From Chloroflexota bacterium (GTDB lineage: Bacteria; Chloroflexota; Dehalococcoidia; Lucifugimonadales; GCA-2722455), in the NCBI GenBank assembly GCA_002722455.1, contig PBMB01000007.1, positions 1 to 64,000 of the forward strand: DNA of 64,000 nt, written 5' to 3'. The notes below the pieces were generated by a model, which was not told the origin of the DNA, did no database searches, and saw only the letters and a program-made list of their open reading frames with translations. This document shows positions 37,895 through 47,134 of this stretch, piece after piece. Position 1 is the first letter of the stretch; each line of letters begins with the position of its first letter. A program made the position numbers and the translations under genes.

Positions 37895-38920
37895 TTAAGC
37901 AAATTTTTCATTCATATATTTTGATAGTCCAGTAACCCACTCTGGATTATAGTTTAATGAGGGTATTAATTTTATTTGATCTCCTCCTGCAGCTTTGAAA
38001 TATTCATTATTTCTTATAGCTATTTCTTCCAGAGTTTCTAAACAATCAAAAATAAAAGCAGGACAAATAACAGAAATTTTTTTAATTCCTTTTTTCGCTA
38101 GTTTTTCAATAATATCCGTAGTATTTGGTTGCAACCATGCATCTAGTCCAAATCTACTTTGAAAAGAAATATCATAAGGTTTATCTGGGTTAAGTTTTTT
38201 AATTACCCTACTGACAGTTTCAAAACAATGATGACTATAGCATATTTGGTTATACTTACTAATAGTTTCACAGCATTTATCTTTTACTAAACAGTAATTA
38301 TTTGATAAGTCTATTTTTTTTACATGTCTTTGAGGTAACCCATGAAAACTAAATAACAAAAATTCACTTTCATGATAATCATTTGATTCTGATATTGATT
38401 TGACGATGTTATCTATAAAAAAATTCTTGTTGTAAAAATATTCAATTATTTCATATTTCCAATTTAAATCTAATTTATTAATAATTTCAATTGCTTTATT
38501 TATACATGATCCAGATGTAGCTTGAGCATATTGAGGAAACATTGGAAATAAGATTATTTTTTTTACCCCAGCTTTTTTTAGTTTAATTAACCCATGTTCT
38601 ATTGAAGGTTCTCCGTACCTCATGCCTAACTCAAATACAATGTTTGGATTTTTATTAGCTATTTCTTTTAAAAAATTACAAGAATTAACTAGTAAAGGAG
38701 ATCCATTTTTTGTCCATATACTTTGATATTGAGGTAAAACAGCTTTAGGTCTAAAAGGTGCTACAAATAAATTTACTATTGCCCATCGTATTATTGGATT
38801 TGTATCTATAACTTCTGGGTCAGATAAAAATTCTCTTAAATATGATCTTATTCCTTTGATTGTAGGATCAGAAGGAGTGCCTATATTCATTATTAGGCAG
38901 CCTATTTTATCATCAACCAA
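37895..38920 (-). CDS. hemH: Ferrochelatase
   Basis: A 341-residue ferrochelatase, which inserts Fe(II) into protoporphyrin or coproporphyrin in haem synthesis. Signatures are NIGTPSDPT at the start, ELGMRYGEPSIE, FPMFPQYAQATSGS, SFHGLPQRH with catalytic H193, and CLETLEEI with the acidic pair near 295-299. A Cys cluster (C210, C216, C217, C227, C232) sits in an insertion right after the SFHG loop, as in ferrochelatases of some other bacteria thought to carry a [2Fe-2S] cluster. The start is TTG at 38920 with AAAGG upstream; the next ATG would cut the first strand. Base composition looks even more AT-rich than its neighbours. Confidence 0.93.
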   Translation of the reverse strand: MVDDKIGCLIMNIGTPSDPTIKGIRSYLREFLSDPEVIDTNPIIRWAIVNLFVAPFRPKAVLPQYQSIWTKNGSPLLVNSCNFLKEIANKNPNIVFELGMRYGEPSIEHGLIKLKKAGVKKIILFPMFPQYAQATSGSCINKAIEIINKLDLNWKYEIIEYFYNKNFFIDNIVKSISESNDYHESEFLLFSFHGLPQRHVKKIDLSNNYCLVKDKCCETISKYNQICYSHHCFETVSRVIKKLNPDKPYDISFQSRFGLDAWLQPNTTDIIEKLAKKGIKKISVICPAFIFDCLETLEEIAIRNNEYFKAAGGDQIKLIPSLNYNPEWVTGLSKYMNEKFA

Positions 38921-39010
38921 AAAATATTAACCTTTCTAAAAAAGAATATTACTTATATTCAATTGTAATATAAGTTTAAGGATATTAAAATTGAGTTTTT
39001 TAATTAAGAA

Positions 39011-39931
39011 CTATTCGTTTTTAACGCCATGATCTGTAAGAAAATCTATAGTTTCTCCAAAAGTAGGTATCCCAGACCTACCTCCTAATTTAGTACAACT
39101 TAATGCGGCAACAGCAGATGCAAATTTTGCAGATTGAATCAAATCCCATTCATGCATTAATCCTACTAAAATCGCACCATGAAATACGTCCCCTGCACCA
39201 GTAGTATCAAGCACATCAACTTTAAATGCAGGGATCCTAAAGAAACTATTTCCATCAGATATAATACACCCATTTCCACCTAGCGTAAGTACTATGCTCG
39301 AAGAAATAGATTCTTTTAATTTCGCAATTGCTTTTTCTGCTACAGTTTCATTAGTTAATCGAGTAATAAATCGATTTGATGGTATTATAATATCAACCAA
39401 TCCCATTAAATCATATACATCTGGGTCATTTGCCAACCTGTCATCTGCATCTAAGACGATTGTTAAACCAAATTCCTTTGCAATATTACATGCTTTGATT
39501 GTTGCAGCTCTATATGTACCATCAATTAAAAGAAATCTAGCATTTTGAATTACATCATTTTGAAGATCTTCCGGCATAAAATATTCTTCACGACTACCGG
39601 AAGAATAAATTGTCCTACCTCCAGTACGAGTATCTACCATTACCATACTTATGTGTGACTTTGCATTGGGATCAAATTTACAATATTGAATATCTACACC
39701 TTCAATATCAAATGATTTTTTTATTAATCCACCAATATTATCTCCAGGAATTGGTCCTAAGTAAGCAACTGAAGCACCTAATCTAGAAGCTGCTACCAAT
39801 GCAGTAGCAACCATTCCACCCCCATCAGAAACTGCTCTGTCTAAACGAATTTTTCCATCAATATTAGGAGATACAGAAGAAATCCCTAAAAAATCATAAC
39901 AACTACACCCTATACCAACTATATCGAACAT
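39011..39931 (-). CDS. PfkB-family carbohydrate kinase
   Basis: About 306 residues of ribokinase type. It begins MFDIVGIGCSCYD, has the substrate region DGGGMVATALVAASRLGA, the LTLGGNGC strand and the PfkB signature DTTGAGDVFHGAILVGL with the catalytic Asp. It phosphorylates a sugar or nucleoside with ATP in the cytoplasm. The frame extends to 39985, but AGG six bases before the ATG at 39931 and the family start favour the shorter protein. Stands alone; sugar unknown. Confidence 0.85.
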   Translation of the reverse strand: MFDIVGIGCSCYDFLGISSVSPNIDGKIRLDRAVSDGGGMVATALVAASRLGASVAYLGPIPGDNIGGLIKKSFDIEGVDIQYCKFDPNAKSHISMVMVDTRTGGRTIYSSGSREEYFMPEDLQNDVIQNARFLLIDGTYRAATIKACNIAKEFGLTIVLDADDRLANDPDVYDLMGLVDIIIPSNRFITRLTNETVAEKAIAKLKESISSSIVLTLGGNGCIISDGNSFFRIPAFKVDVLDTTGAGDVFHGAILVGLMHEWDLIQSAKFASAVAALSCTKLGGRSGIPTFGETIDFLTDHGVKNE

Positions 39932-40094
39932 CAAAAACCTAATACATAAACCTTTAAATACATTCAACACCATTTCCAAGTTCATGTATATACATTCTTC
40001 GACATGGATTAAATAATTACGAATAACTATGAACTGGTTTTATTAGAAATCTCCAAAACATCTAGTTATATAAGCATAGAATCGTTAATAAATC

Positions 40095-40760
40095 TCACGA
40101 TTTAAACAAAACAACATTTTCTCTAGGAAATTCAATATCCCACAAAAATTGTCCTGCAATCCATTCCATAGTATGTTTACTATAAAAAGCTATATGGGTT
40201 GGATCTCTATGATAATACCAATCAGGAAAATCGATCCAGCTAGTCAGCATACTAGTCATAATGCCTAAAATACCATTAGGCTTTAATAGCTCCTTTAACT
40301 TTTTAATCTCGATGCCAGGATTAGAAAAATGCTCGAATGTTTCAGTAGATGTAATAAAATGATAAGATTTTTCCAATAAATCTTGATTAGGATAAAAAAT
40401 TGGATCATATGGAGCTATATTATATCCATCTTCAATAATCATCTGGACTAATGCTGGACCCGGACCAGCTCCATAATCTAATCCATTCGCACCATTAGGA
40501 AGAATGGGTTTCATATATTTCCAAAGTCGAAATAAAAACTTCCTATAATCGGGGTCGTTAATATCATTATTGTGTTCTAAATATCGTTTCTTTTGTTCTA
40601 GTGAAGTTAAATGGAAAATAGATGGTACAAAAACCAAATCACAATAATTACAATGTAAATATGTTCTAGATACCCCCTTAACTTCAGAAACATATAATAC
40701 AACTACATCAGATGATTTACATAAATTACAGTTTGTCTGATTAGATTCTTTTTTCAACAT
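40095..40760 (-). CDS. Class I methyltransferase with N-terminal zinc ribbon
   Basis: A 221-residue protein. Residues 12-45 hold two CxxC pairs (CNLC and CNYC), a zinc ribbon often found in front of type-11/12 methyltransferases. The SAM-binding motif I is LDYGAGPGPALV near residue 99, followed by YDPIFY, and FEHFSNPGIEIKKLKELLKPNGILGIMTSM (motif post-I to VI, positions about 140-170). Methyl acceptor unknown. Stands alone between two non-coding stretches of about 100-150 bp. Confidence 0.8.
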   Translation of the reverse strand: MLKKESNQTNCNLCKSSDVVVLYVSEVKGVSRTYLHCNYCDLVFVPSIFHLTSLEQKKRYLEHNNDINDPDYRKFLFRLWKYMKPILPNGANGLDYGAGPGPALVQMIIEDGYNIAPYDPIFYPNQDLLEKSYHFITSTETFEHFSNPGIEIKKLKELLKPNGILGIMTSMLTSWIDFPDWYYHRDPTHIAFYSKHTMEWIAGQFLWDIEFPRENVVLFKS

Positions 40761-40907
40761 ATTATAATCTGTCCCAAAATCACCAAAATAATAATTACAA
40801 ATAAATCAAACACAGATGGAACTTTAGTGGTATTCAAGATATACTACAATACCAAAAATATAACATTGTAACAAATAATTTACCTATAATTGGGAGGTTT
40901 TAAATTT

Positions 40908-41207
40908 ATGCTTGCACAACTTCGAACATACACAATTAATAAAGGAATGATGGATAAATGGTTAGAACTTTTTTATGATGAACTTGTACCGCGTGTAATT
41001 GAAGCTGGAATGGGAATACCTACAGTTGCGGTAAACCATGAGAATACAAAATTTATTTGGATTAGGACATTCGAAAATGAAGCTGATATTGAAGTGAAAG
41101 AGGCAGCGTTTTACGGAAGTGAATGGTGGAAAGATAATGTTGATCATGTAAGGACTCATCTTGCTCATCGCGAAATAGAACTTATTGATCTACAACCATC
41201 TCCATAA
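40908..41207 (+). CDS. NIPSNAP-family protein
   Basis: A 99-residue ferredoxin-like (dimeric alpha/beta barrel) protein of the NIPSNAP family: MLAQLRTYTINKGMMDKWLELF at the start and FIWIRTFENEADIE ... FYGSEWWKD in the second half. Members are often found beside catabolic genes; their activity is mostly unknown. GGGAGG lies ten bases before the ATG at 40908. The glutaredoxin-like gene starts 5 bp after its stop. Confidence 0.8.
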   Translation: MLAQLRTYTINKGMMDKWLELFYDELVPRVIEAGMGIPTVAVNHENTKFIWIRTFENEADIEVKEAAFYGSEWWKDNVDHVRTHLAHREIELIDLQPSP

Positions 41208-41212
41208 AAAAC

Positions 41213-41476
41213 ATGGATGACTTCAACCAAAATATCCGTATATATGGGACTAATTGGTGTTCAGATTGTACTAGATCAAAAGCCTTCCTAGATAATCACG
41301 AAATAGAATACTCTTGGTTTAATATTGAATTAGATCCAGAACTTCAGAAATATGTACGCAAAATTAACAATGGGAAACAAATTGTTCCAACAATTATTTT
41401 TAGCGATAATTCAGTATTAGTAGAACCTTCTAATCAACAACTAGCCGCAAAACTTAACATACCGATTAACAATTAG
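41213..41476 (+). CDS. Glutaredoxin/mycoredoxin-like protein
   Basis: An 87-residue thioredoxin-fold protein with the redox motif WCSDC (residues 16-20), the cis-Pro segment VPTIIF and no signal peptide, so a cytoplasmic thiol-disulfide reductant of the glutaredoxin/mycoredoxin (NrdH-like) group. The stop lies 11 bp inside the convergent aldolase gene. Confidence 0.88.
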   Translation: MDDFNQNIRIYGTNWCSDCTRSKAFLDNHEIEYSWFNIELDPELQKYVRKINNGKQIVPTIIFSDNSVLVEPSNQQLAAKLNIPINN

Positions 41477-42401
41477 GATCCAGCCAACCTAAACCAATTA
41501 CAACACTTCGAAGTTCTGATCTCTCACTTTCACTAATTGGCAATGTAGGTGGACGTTGTTCACCAACTTCATGTCCCATAACGTTCATTAATGCTTTTTT
41601 CATTCGAGCTTGTCCGCCAGAGTTTGCACTAATCTTTGCAGTTATTTCTTTCATGGATGATTCCTCAGTATCCCATAATTCCTGTGCTTCACTATATTTT
41701 TTTTGTTCAAGGAATTTCCATAACTGTAAATCATGAGGTGGGTAGGCTACTGCTGTTTTATCTAAAAAGCCATCCCCTCCCCTTTTATGGAACCCAACTC
41801 TATCGTTACCATTCTCAATTAAATTAAAATACTTACCTAATTCTTCCATACTTTCATCTGGACAACCGGGGAAAGAAGCCCACTTAATGCACACAATATT
41901 TTCAAAATCTTTCATCTTTAATAATGTTTCTGCATTGATAGCAGAATAGTTGTACCAATGATTTTGATATACCATAATCCCTATGTCACTATTTTCTGAA
42001 AGTGCTTCATAGTACCTTAAAATATCATCTTGATTGGGGTCATTAAATAAAGGAGGAGCAACTTGCATTCCTACGACACCTACATCATGAGCTTTCTTAA
42101 GATCTTCTATAGTTCTTAAAGTATCTTTACAATGAGTGCCACCAATAATATCTACCTTGCCTTCAGCAGCATCAACTGTAGTTTTGAGCATATTAATCCA
42201 TTCATTCTCGCGTAATTGTGGTGCTTCTCCCATAACTGAACATACTTTTAGAGCAGCATCTCCACGAACCAACCCATTACTAATCCACCACTTTGTTAAA
42301 TCAGCCATTTTTCCATAATTAACTTCATAGTTATCATAATATGGAGTAACAGTAACTCCAATCACTCCTTGGTACACATCTCTTTTTTGCTGACGATTCA
42401 T
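41466..42401 (-). CDS. Dihydrodipicolinate synthase-family aldolase/lyase
   Basis: A 311-residue DapA-family barrel: GVIGVTVTPY opens the fold, with Y145 (IMVYQNH) and Schiff-base K173 (VCIKWAS). The usual GTTGE substrate loop is replaced by VCSVMGEAPQL, so it is not likely a lysine-pathway DapA but rather a catabolic aldolase or dehydratase of a keto-sugar acid. GAGGAG precedes the ATG by ten bases. The product of an enolase-type dehydratase (2-keto-3-deoxy acid) would be a natural substrate; this is inference. Confidence 0.82.
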   Translation of the reverse strand: MNRQQKRDVYQGVIGVTVTPYYDNYEVNYGKMADLTKWWISNGLVRGDAALKVCSVMGEAPQLRENEWINMLKTTVDAAEGKVDIIGGTHCKDTLRTIEDLKKAHDVGVVGMQVAPPLFNDPNQDDILRYYEALSENSDIGIMVYQNHWYNYSAINAETLLKMKDFENIVCIKWASFPGCPDESMEELGKYFNLIENGNDRVGFHKRGGDGFLDKTAVAYPPHDLQLWKFLEQKKYSEAQELWDTEESSMKEITAKISANSGGQARMKKALMNVMGHEVGEQRPPTLPISESERSELRSVVIGLGWLDPNC

Positions 42402-42461
42402 TTTTTATATACTCCTCTGTTCTTTTAAAATATAACAGACATTATTATGTATAAAATATCC

Positions 42462-44324
42462 TTACAATTCAACTCGAGTACGACGATTTTTTATATAAAA
42501 AGGTATCCACAAAACTGAAACAACAAAAAGTATTGAAATAATGCCAATTACAAAATCCTGTAAATATCTAACAATTTCCTGAAAATAATTATGAGTAAGA
42601 TTATGTATTACTAAATCGATTTTGGTATTAATGATTGTATTTGTTACAACAAAACTATCATCCAACAGAGATTTGGGTATAGAAATAATACTAGAGATAT
42701 TATCTTTTATTACAAATACTAATCCCAACAAAATACAAGAAATTATTAAAATATATCCAAGTCCCCACCAAAAACGAGAAATCCAATTCGTTCCACCTAT
42801 AAATCCAATTAATAAAATTAATAAAATAGAAGGAGTATATTCTAAAAATGGTAATTTTTTAAAAACCCATATAGTCGTACGAATTATATCTACATATTCC
42901 TGGTCAATATATAAGGGTATATCTCTACGCAGTAATTTTTCATCATATCTAAATAAAGAAGTATCATTTATAAATCTTTTAATCTCACCAATCGATAACG
43001 CCTCAGTACCTATATTTTGGTTAATATAACCATCTACATCTTTTTCTGTAAAAATCAAGCCATCATGTATAAATCTCCTCATTTCCACCATAGATTTATT
43101 GTTAGAAGAAATGATTTCTATCTCAAAAGTATCTGGAATATTTTCATCTAAAGCAAATTCTAATTCATTTTTGAAACTAGATATATAGATCTCCAATAAC
43201 TGATCTTTAGAAACACCCATTGGTACACAAGCAGGAACATGAAATCCTTTATACATTCTAGTATGAAATGCAAAAGATTCTCCAAACGTACATTCACGTA
43301 AAGTTGCAATAATATTTCTCGTTTTTTCCTCTGTTAAGCTAAGCAAGTGCTCTGTAATACTAGGTTTAATTTGATTTAATGAAATGATTACTACTGTATC
43401 ATTTGAATTTCCAGAGATATATTTTATAAACCCATCTACTAATATACTAATTTGTTCTTTTGTCCAACTGGTAGTAATTGTATCTGAAACAATTTTTTCG
43501 ATTTCACTTTGAGTTGGATGTAATAAAAGAGGAATAGATTCTGGATAAACAAAATTGTTTAGTGAATGTAAGAACATGCCTTCTACAAGTTTTTCAGACT
43601 TACTAGGCTCACTCGACAAGTCTACTGGTAATAGTAATGATTTTAATTCATCCGATACAAAAGGCATCCGTTCTTTTAAATTGATAGTTATCTCTAAATT
43701 ATCTTTTTCACCAAGTAAATACATTTCCAATTGGTCGATTCCATTCTCTGTTTCCTCTCTTAACCACTCAGTAGGAAACATTTGTGAAACAGATTTATTT
43801 AATTCTTCCTTTTTAGTCAAACCAATAAACAAATCAGGGAGATTTTCAATAAATTGATCTTGAATCTTTGGAGTAATCGCTAACTTATAAAACTCTGAAT
43901 TAGCTATTATCAGTTTGATCTGAAAAAATAACAACTCAATTCTGTCATTTAAATAAATCGATATTGTAAATTCATCGGAATCTCCAACAATATATTTAAC
44001 TAACCCACCTATTGTTGCTTCTGATTCAGATTGCAACCATTCAGAAGTAATAACCTGTTTTAAAGAATCCTGAATTAGCTTTTGATCAAGAGGGATTTTA
44101 TTTGCATCATATAAATCACTAAGTACTGCTGTTATCAAATCCTCTGAAAGAAAATTATAAATCTCTATTTCTTCCAGCTTCTCGTAAAAATATTGAGAGT
44201 CAAAAAATGTTGTTTTTGCATACTGAATATTAAGTGCAGAAACGAATGTTAACAACAATAAAAACCCAAGAGGTAATGTGAATAACCTTCGAATCATAAT
44301 GATTGTGTGATGCAAGATTTTCAT
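42462..44324 (-). CDS. Large membrane protein with three internal repeats, unknown
   Basis: A 620-residue protein with one N-terminal hydrophobic helix (about 11-31), a long extracytoplasmic region and three to four helices at the C-terminus (about 490-510, 515-540, 580-605). The region between holds three copies of a unit near residues 88-128, 178-220 and 278-320 of the form (S/T)xW(L/T)...YxxGxxxxxxIxIxLxxxxP. I recognise no family. The first ATG has no ribosome site and the ATG at codon 10 is equally possible. Stands alone on the minus strand. Confidence 0.75.
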   Translation of the reverse strand: MKILHHTIIMIRRLFTLPLGFLLLLTFVSALNIQYAKTTFFDSQYFYEKLEEIEIYNFLSEDLITAVLSDLYDANKIPLDQKLIQDSLKQVITSEWLQSESEATIGGLVKYIVGDSDEFTISIYLNDRIELLFFQIKLIIANSEFYKLAITPKIQDQFIENLPDLFIGLTKKEELNKSVSQMFPTEWLREETENGIDQLEMYLLGEKDNLEITINLKERMPFVSDELKSLLLPVDLSSEPSKSEKLVEGMFLHSLNNFVYPESIPLLLHPTQSEIEKIVSDTITTSWTKEQISILVDGFIKYISGNSNDTVVIISLNQIKPSITEHLLSLTEEKTRNIIATLRECTFGESFAFHTRMYKGFHVPACVPMGVSKDQLLEIYISSFKNELEFALDENIPDTFEIEIISSNNKSMVEMRRFIHDGLIFTEKDVDGYINQNIGTEALSIGEIKRFINDTSLFRYDEKLLRRDIPLYIDQEYVDIIRTTIWVFKKLPFLEYTPSILLILLIGFIGGTNWISRFWWGLGYILIISCILLGLVFVIKDNISSIISIPKSLLDDSFVVTNTIINTKIDLVIHNLTHNYFQEIVRYLQDFVIGIISILFVVSVLWIPFYIKNRRTRVEL

Positions 44325-44408
44325 AACACAATTAGAATCTAATATTTAACATACCAAAACCTCAGGAAATCATCATAAATTTAATATTTAAAATATTATA
44401 AAAGTATA

Positions 44409-45617
44409 TTAAACCTTAAATTTAGATGCTTCATCTGAACCACCTGTTGTATTTCCTTCACTATAAGAATGCGCTCCTGTACCTGCAAGTCCACCACCTT
44501 GAACAATAAGATATTCATCACGTATAGGTTTTTCAGCAAACCAGCATTCTAGAATCTCTCTTACTCCAGCAGCATATCTTGCCTGGGCAGAAAGTGATGT
44601 ACCAGATGTATGGGGAGTCATAGCATGATTAGGCATCATTCTCCAAGAATGATCATTTGGTGGTGGCTGAGGAAACCAAACATCTCCTGCATATCCTGCA
44701 AGCTGTCCTGTTTCTAAAGCTTTAACAATTGCATCCCTTTCACATATCTTACCTCTAGCGGTATTCACTATGTAAGATCCTTTTTTCATTTTAGAAATTA
44801 AATTCTCATTAAATAAATGTTCTGTTTCAGGATGAAGAGGGCAATGAATACTTACAACGTCACAACTTTTAACTAAAGATTCAACATCAGCATGAAATGT
44901 GAGGTTTAAATCTTTTTCTACATCTTCCGACAATCTATGTCGATCAGTATAATGTAAATTCACATCGAACGGTTTCATCCTTTTCAGTACTGCTAAACCA
45001 ATTCTTCCTGCTGCTACTACACCTACATCCATACCTTCAATATCGTAAGACCTAGACACAGAATCAGCTATATTCCACCCTCCATCAATTACCCATTTAT
45101 ATTGGGGGATATAATCACGAACTAAGGCAAGAATTTGCATAACTGCATGTTCCGCAACACTGATACTATTACAATAAGTCACTTCACATACTGTCATATT
45201 TTTTTCTATAGCTGCTTGAAGATCTACATGGTCTGAACCTATACCTGCAGTGATTGCTAATTTCAAATTCGGTGCTTTTGCTATCCTTTCTGCAGTAAGA
45301 TATGCCGGCCAAAATGGCTGAGATATCACAATGTCAGCATCTACAATCTCTTGATCAAAAACAGAATTCTGTACATCTTTATCTGAAGTAACTACAAACT
45401 CATGACCCTGATCTTCTAAAAATTTCTTTAGACCTAAACCACCAGAAATTGAACCTAAAAGATCACCCGGGTTAAAATCAATTTTTGCTGGTGATGGCAT
45501 TGACTGACCATCAGGATATTGTTTTAATTCTGGAATACTTTCACGAGCATATTGTGTCGGATATCCACTCACAGGATCATCATATAAAACACATAAAATT
45601 TTTTGTTTTTGATTCAT
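44409..45617 (-). CDS. fdh: NAD-dependent formate dehydrogenase
   Basis: About 402 residues, very close to the single-subunit, metal-free formate dehydrogenase of methylotrophs. It opens ILCVLYDDPVSGYP, has SQPFWPAYLTAERIAKAPNLK, YCNSISVAEH (N150), the Rossmann motif VGVVAAGRIGLAVL with YTDRHR (D225, NAD-specific), and the catalytic residues R288 (NTARGK), Q317 (FPQPPPNDH) and H336 (TPHTSGT). The C-terminal EYLIVQGGGLAGTGAHSYS lobe matches too. It oxidises formate to CO2 with NAD. The start is the ATG at 45617 after GGTGGG; the frame opens upstream. Confidence 0.95.
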   Translation of the reverse strand: MNQKQKILCVLYDDPVSGYPTQYARESIPELKQYPDGQSMPSPAKIDFNPGDLLGSISGGLGLKKFLEDQGHEFVVTSDKDVQNSVFDQEIVDADIVISQPFWPAYLTAERIAKAPNLKLAITAGIGSDHVDLQAAIEKNMTVCEVTYCNSISVAEHAVMQILALVRDYIPQYKWVIDGGWNIADSVSRSYDIEGMDVGVVAAGRIGLAVLKRMKPFDVNLHYTDRHRLSEDVEKDLNLTFHADVESLVKSCDVVSIHCPLHPETEHLFNENLISKMKKGSYIVNTARGKICERDAIVKALETGQLAGYAGDVWFPQPPPNDHSWRMMPNHAMTPHTSGTSLSAQARYAAGVREILECWFAEKPIRDEYLIVQGGGLAGTGAHSYSEGNTTGGSDEASKFKV

Positions 45618-45758
45618 AAAACCCACCAATTCTTGTAATAATATTATATTTATACGTAACTAATATTATATTTATCTAATTTTTAAAGTAATAGAATAAC
45701 ATTAACTTCAAACTTTTGGCAGGATATATTTAGGTTAATTAATATAAAATACTAACAA

Positions 45759-46136
45759 TTAAAAAACAACGGGATCGTCAGATCGAATATAAAATACTTT
45801 GAGGATTTTTTGTTTTACTTTCCAAACAGTTTTAGTCCCTTTAGTAATATGAATATAATCTCCTCCGTTGTATATTTGGGAATGTCCAGACTCATCTGAA
45901 ATTTCTACTCGGCCATTAATGAAATATATTGTTTCATCCCAAGTAAAATCAAACTCAAAAGACCCAGGAGTACAAGACCAAACACCATTAAGTAAACATT
46001 GATTGTCAGATTGCCAGAGTACTTTACCTGATGCAGCTGGAGTTCCTTGTAATATATCCCTTTCAGTAATTGGCCAAGAATCCAACACGGCTGAGTGTGG
46101 ATCAATTGACCTAATTAAACCATCTTGATTACTCAT
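45759..46136 (-). CDS. Cupin-domain protein (DUF861 type)
   Basis: A 125-residue single-domain cupin of the cupin_3/DUF861 group (ureidoglycine aminohydrolase-like, EutQ-like). GVWSCTPGSFEFDFTWDETIYFINGRVEI covers the first cupin motif and YNGGDYIHITKGTKTVWKV the second. GGAGA precedes the ATG. Metal-binding His residues are few, so enzymatic activity is uncertain. Lies 23 bp after the isomerase gene at 46.2 kb, probably one operon. Confidence 0.8.
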   Translation of the reverse strand: MSNQDGLIRSIDPHSAVLDSWPITERDILQGTPAASGKVLWQSDNQCLLNGVWSCTPGSFEFDFTWDETIYFINGRVEISDESGHSQIYNGGDYIHITKGTKTVWKVKQKILKVFYIRSDDPVVF

Positions 46137-46159
46137 AAATTCTCCAAAAATAAACTATC

Positions 46160-46990
46160 TTATAATGAATCAATGAACTGAAGTTCTTCTTCCAATGTTT
46201 CTAAACCGTAAAAATGTTCAAGTAATAATGTTGCATCGAGATATTTAATCACACGATGTAGTTCAGTAGGTAATGTACCCTGATTTAAAGCAGCATGTGA
46301 ATCATTCATACCTCGATCATCATAAAGATAATTATCATTCCAATGAACATGTCTAAGTAAATCAGGACGACTAACATACTTCATTACTTCCTTTTCTTTG
46401 TCTTCATCTTTCATTCCTAAAGCATAGGTACAAGCATGACTAGAATCGAGACATAACTTTACATTAACACGATCTACGTCCTCACATATTCGAATCCATT
46501 CTTCTGGAGAGGATCCAAAACTCCATTCATCAAAACTATTAACATCAACCTTTTCCCACGAAGGATTTACAGTCCCATCAGGCCAGTGTATTGCATTATT
46601 CTCTAGTACAATTTCTATGCCACGGGCTTCTGCAAATGAACTAATTTCTCTAATAGTATCAATAAGTTTGTTATAATCTCCTTCAGATATTGACACATCA
46701 TCAGTGTGCTTATCAGTGTGCTTCCAATATTTAGGAGAAGGATGCATGTTTACTTGTTTAAGATTTTTATACTTACTCGCGCTTTCTATATGAGCTAAAA
46801 CATAATTCTTTGAAACAATTCTAAAATCATCATCTGTAGAGGCATAGTTTAATCGTATTGATGTAAACTCTTTATATTCAGGAAGATATAAAGGAGCATG
46901 TGAGCTAATAAGTACATCTTCAAGTTCAATAAGGTAATCTTTGACAGACCCTATGCCTGCAGAACCTTCAGTAGTCAATCCAAGCCGCAT
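46160..46990 (-). CDS. Sugar phosphate isomerase/epimerase-like TIM barrel
   Basis: At least 276 residues of the AP-endonuclease-2/xylose-isomerase-like barrel: IEIVLENNAIHW (Glu ligand), VNVKLCLDSSHACTYALG (Asp/His), LRHVHWNDNY (His, Asp) and LLLEHFYG (Glu). The ATG at 46990 lacks a ribosome site. The frame stays open for 23 more codons up to an ATT at 47059, five bases after a strong GGAGG, with no ATG, GTG or TTG in a better place, so an ATT start is possible. Substrate unknown; the cupin follows in the same unit. Confidence 0.8.
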   Translation of the reverse strand: MRLGLTTEGSAGIGSVKDYLIELEDVLISSHAPLYLPEYKEFTSIRLNYASTDDDFRIVSKNYVLAHIESASKYKNLKQVNMHPSPKYWKHTDKHTDDVSISEGDYNKLIDTIREISSFAEARGIEIVLENNAIHWPDGTVNPSWEKVDVNSFDEWSFGSSPEEWIRICEDVDRVNVKLCLDSSHACTYALGMKDEDKEKEVMKYVSRPDLLRHVHWNDNYLYDDRGMNDSHAALNQGTLPTELHRVIKYLDATLLLEHFYGLETLEEELQFIDSL

Positions 46991-47134
46991 TAAATCTGAA
47001 AGTCCAACTTCTGGAGGTACTGAAAGTTTATATTTTAGATTTTTGTAACTAGTATTAATAATTTCCTCCCATAATATATCATTGCTTAATACCCTAACAG
47101 TATCATAATAATACCGAATACACTACGCCAACAA

